Source: Listeria swaminathanii | GTDB lineage: Bacteria; Bacillota; Bacilli; Lactobacillales; Listeriaceae | Length of the DNA: 64,000 nucleotides | Direction: 5' to 3' | Assembly (NCBI RefSeq): GCF_014229645.1 | Contig: NZ_JAATOD010000001.1 | Coordinates: 1,054,001-1,118,000 of the forward strand | Shown here: in pieces, positions 63,093-64,000 of the stretch | Numbering within the stretch: the stretch's first letter is position 1 | How the letters are laid out: the number at the start of each line of letters is the position of its first letter | Notes under the pieces: model-generated | Databases searched by the model: none | The model's input: the letters and a program-made list of their open reading frames with translations, nothing else | Told to the model about the DNA's origin: nothing | Position numbers and translations under genes: made by a program

Positions 63093-64000
63093 ATGACAGA
63101 ATATACACCAATGATTAAGCAATACTTGGAAATCAAAGACAAATATCAAGATGCTTTCTTATTTTTCCGTTTAGGAGATTTTTATGAAATGTTTTTTGAG
63201 GATGCACTGAACGCTTCTCAAATTTTAGAAATTACATTAACTGGTCGTGAAGGTGGGACAAAAGAGAAAATCCCAATGTGCGGAGTTCCGTACCATTCAG
63301 CGAGCGGTTATATTGATACATTAATCGAAAAAGGCTATAAAGTTGCGATATGTGAGCAAGTCGAGGATCCTAAAACAACGAAAGGCATGGTTAAGCGTGA
63401 AGTAGTGCAGTTGATTTCACCAGGAACCGTTATGGATGAACGTGGCTTAAAAGCAAAAGAAAATAACTATATCGCTTCCCTTTATTGCTATGAAGGCAAA
63501 GAGTACGGCTTTGCTTACTCCGACTTATCGACAGGTGAATTAAAATCAACCGTTATTGAAGCTAGCGAAGATCGCTTAATTAATGAGCTAACGACACTTT
63601 CCACAAAAGAGTTGATTGTTTCCTCCTCGGAAAAAGAAGTGCTTTCGGATGTCATGAAGGAGCAACTAGGTTTAACTTTTTCTGTGCACGAAGAAGATAC
63701 GATTCCAGCCGAAAACGAAAAATTAGTAACCCGCCATATGTCATTATCCGAAAAACGTGCCATTGGTAAGTTACTGCATTATTTAAAAGAAACGCAAAAG
63801 CGGGATTTAGGACATTTACAACAAGCTGTACATTACGAAACGAGCAATTACATGAAAATGGACTACTATTCCAAGCGTAATTTAGAATTAGCAGAGTCGA
63901 TTCGTGGTAAAGGTCGTCAAGGTACGCTACTTTGGCTTCTAGACAATACCCAAACTGCGATGGGCGGAAGAATGCTCAAACAATGGATTGACCGTCCGTT
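63093..64000 (+). CDS. mutS: DNA mismatch repair protein MutS, N-terminal part
   Basis: The frame runs open to the right edge, giving about 302 residues of a protein that is usually about 860. Domain I has the mismatch-reading FYE motif in [10 protein letters not shown] (residues 30-32). [14 protein letters not shown] and the connector domain follow; the lever and ATPase domains lie beyond the window. MutS recognises mismatches and recruits MutL. The ATG at 63093 follows AGGGATGATGAG. Its position next to ricA/ymdB matches Bacillus order. Confidence 0.96.
   Translation, partial: MTEYTPMIKQYLEIKDKYQDAFLFFRLGDFYEMFFEDALNASQILEITLTGREGGTKEKIPMCGVPYHSASGYIDTLIEKGYKVAICEQVEDPKTTKGMVKREVVQLISPGTVMDERGLKAKENNYIASLYCYEGKEYGFAYSDLSTGELKSTVIEASEDRLINELTTLSTKELIVSSSEKEVLSDVMKEQLGLTFSVHEEDTIPAENEKLVTRHMSLSEKRAIGKLLHYLKETQKRDLGHLQQAVHYETSNYMKMDYYSKRNLELAESIRGKGRQGTLLWLLDNTQTAMGGRMLKQWIDRP

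Overview
The window reads as core chromosome of a low-GC Gram-positive of the genus Listeria (L. monocytogenes or a close relative). The evidence is the gene content (tcsA, lisRK, the prli42 miniprotein gene, the ptb-buk-lpd-bkd cluster without bcd), the AT-rich base use, strong AAGGAGG-type ribosome binding sites and frequent TTG/GTG starts. From memory, the order matches the stretch running from glcK to mutS in L. monocytogenes EGD-e; no database search was run. No rRNA, tRNA, CRISPR array, insertion sequence, prophage or integrative element was seen.

Layout. 0-5.3 kb: the end of glcK, a YqgU-like lipoprotein gene behind a sigma-B-type promoter, and on the minus strand the seven-gene comG operon with candidate ComK boxes. 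5.6-9.8 kb: a single-aptamer glycine riboswitch with terminator controlling gcvT-gcvPA-gcvPB. 9.8-25.2 kb: a rhodanese and two membrane proteins, an M24 aminopeptidase, efp, accBC, an Asp23-like gene, nusB, folD, xseAB, ispA, a cold-shock gene, dxs, tlyA, argR and recN. This is the Bacillus order with the sporulation genes (spoIIIA, spoIVB, spo0A) missing. 25.3-32.2 kb: ptb-buk-lpd-bkdAA-bkdAB-bkdB, making branched-chain acyl-CoA primers. 32.2-32.5 kb: an unusual interleaved inverted-repeat element and, on the minus strand, a 31-codon gene matching Prli42, the stressosome membrane anchor.

32.5-46.1 kb: an M20 peptidase, gnd, lisRK, a YidC-type insertase, acyP, a DUF1033 protein, type II IPP isomerase, trhO, a YitT-family protein, ftsK/spoIIIE and a ProC-like reductase. 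46.5-51.5 kb: the tcsA lipoprotein followed, after a long hairpin and a good cre-like site, by an ABC transporter (ATPase and two permeases) of the nucleoside-uptake type. 51.6-58 kb: two M16-like proteins (one without the zinc motif), ymfI, rodZ, pgsA and cinA. 58-64 kb: SOS-controlled recA, RNase Y (rny), a GNAT acetyltransferase, ymdB, ricA and the start of mutS.

Several distant genes work together. efp (with the Lys32 loop) and the yfmF-yfmH-ymfI cluster form the EF-P modification pathway. accBC, the bkd cluster and pgsA feed membrane lipid synthesis. dxs, ispA and idi belong to isoprenoid synthesis. rny, ymdB and ricA are tied to mRNA processing. I found no obviously new multigene system. 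The most notable items are the Prli42 gene, the pseudoknot-type element after bkdB, the shortened glycine riboswitch, the sigma-B promoter at 340-365, the cysteine-free RicA and the regulatory segment between tcsA and its transporter genes.
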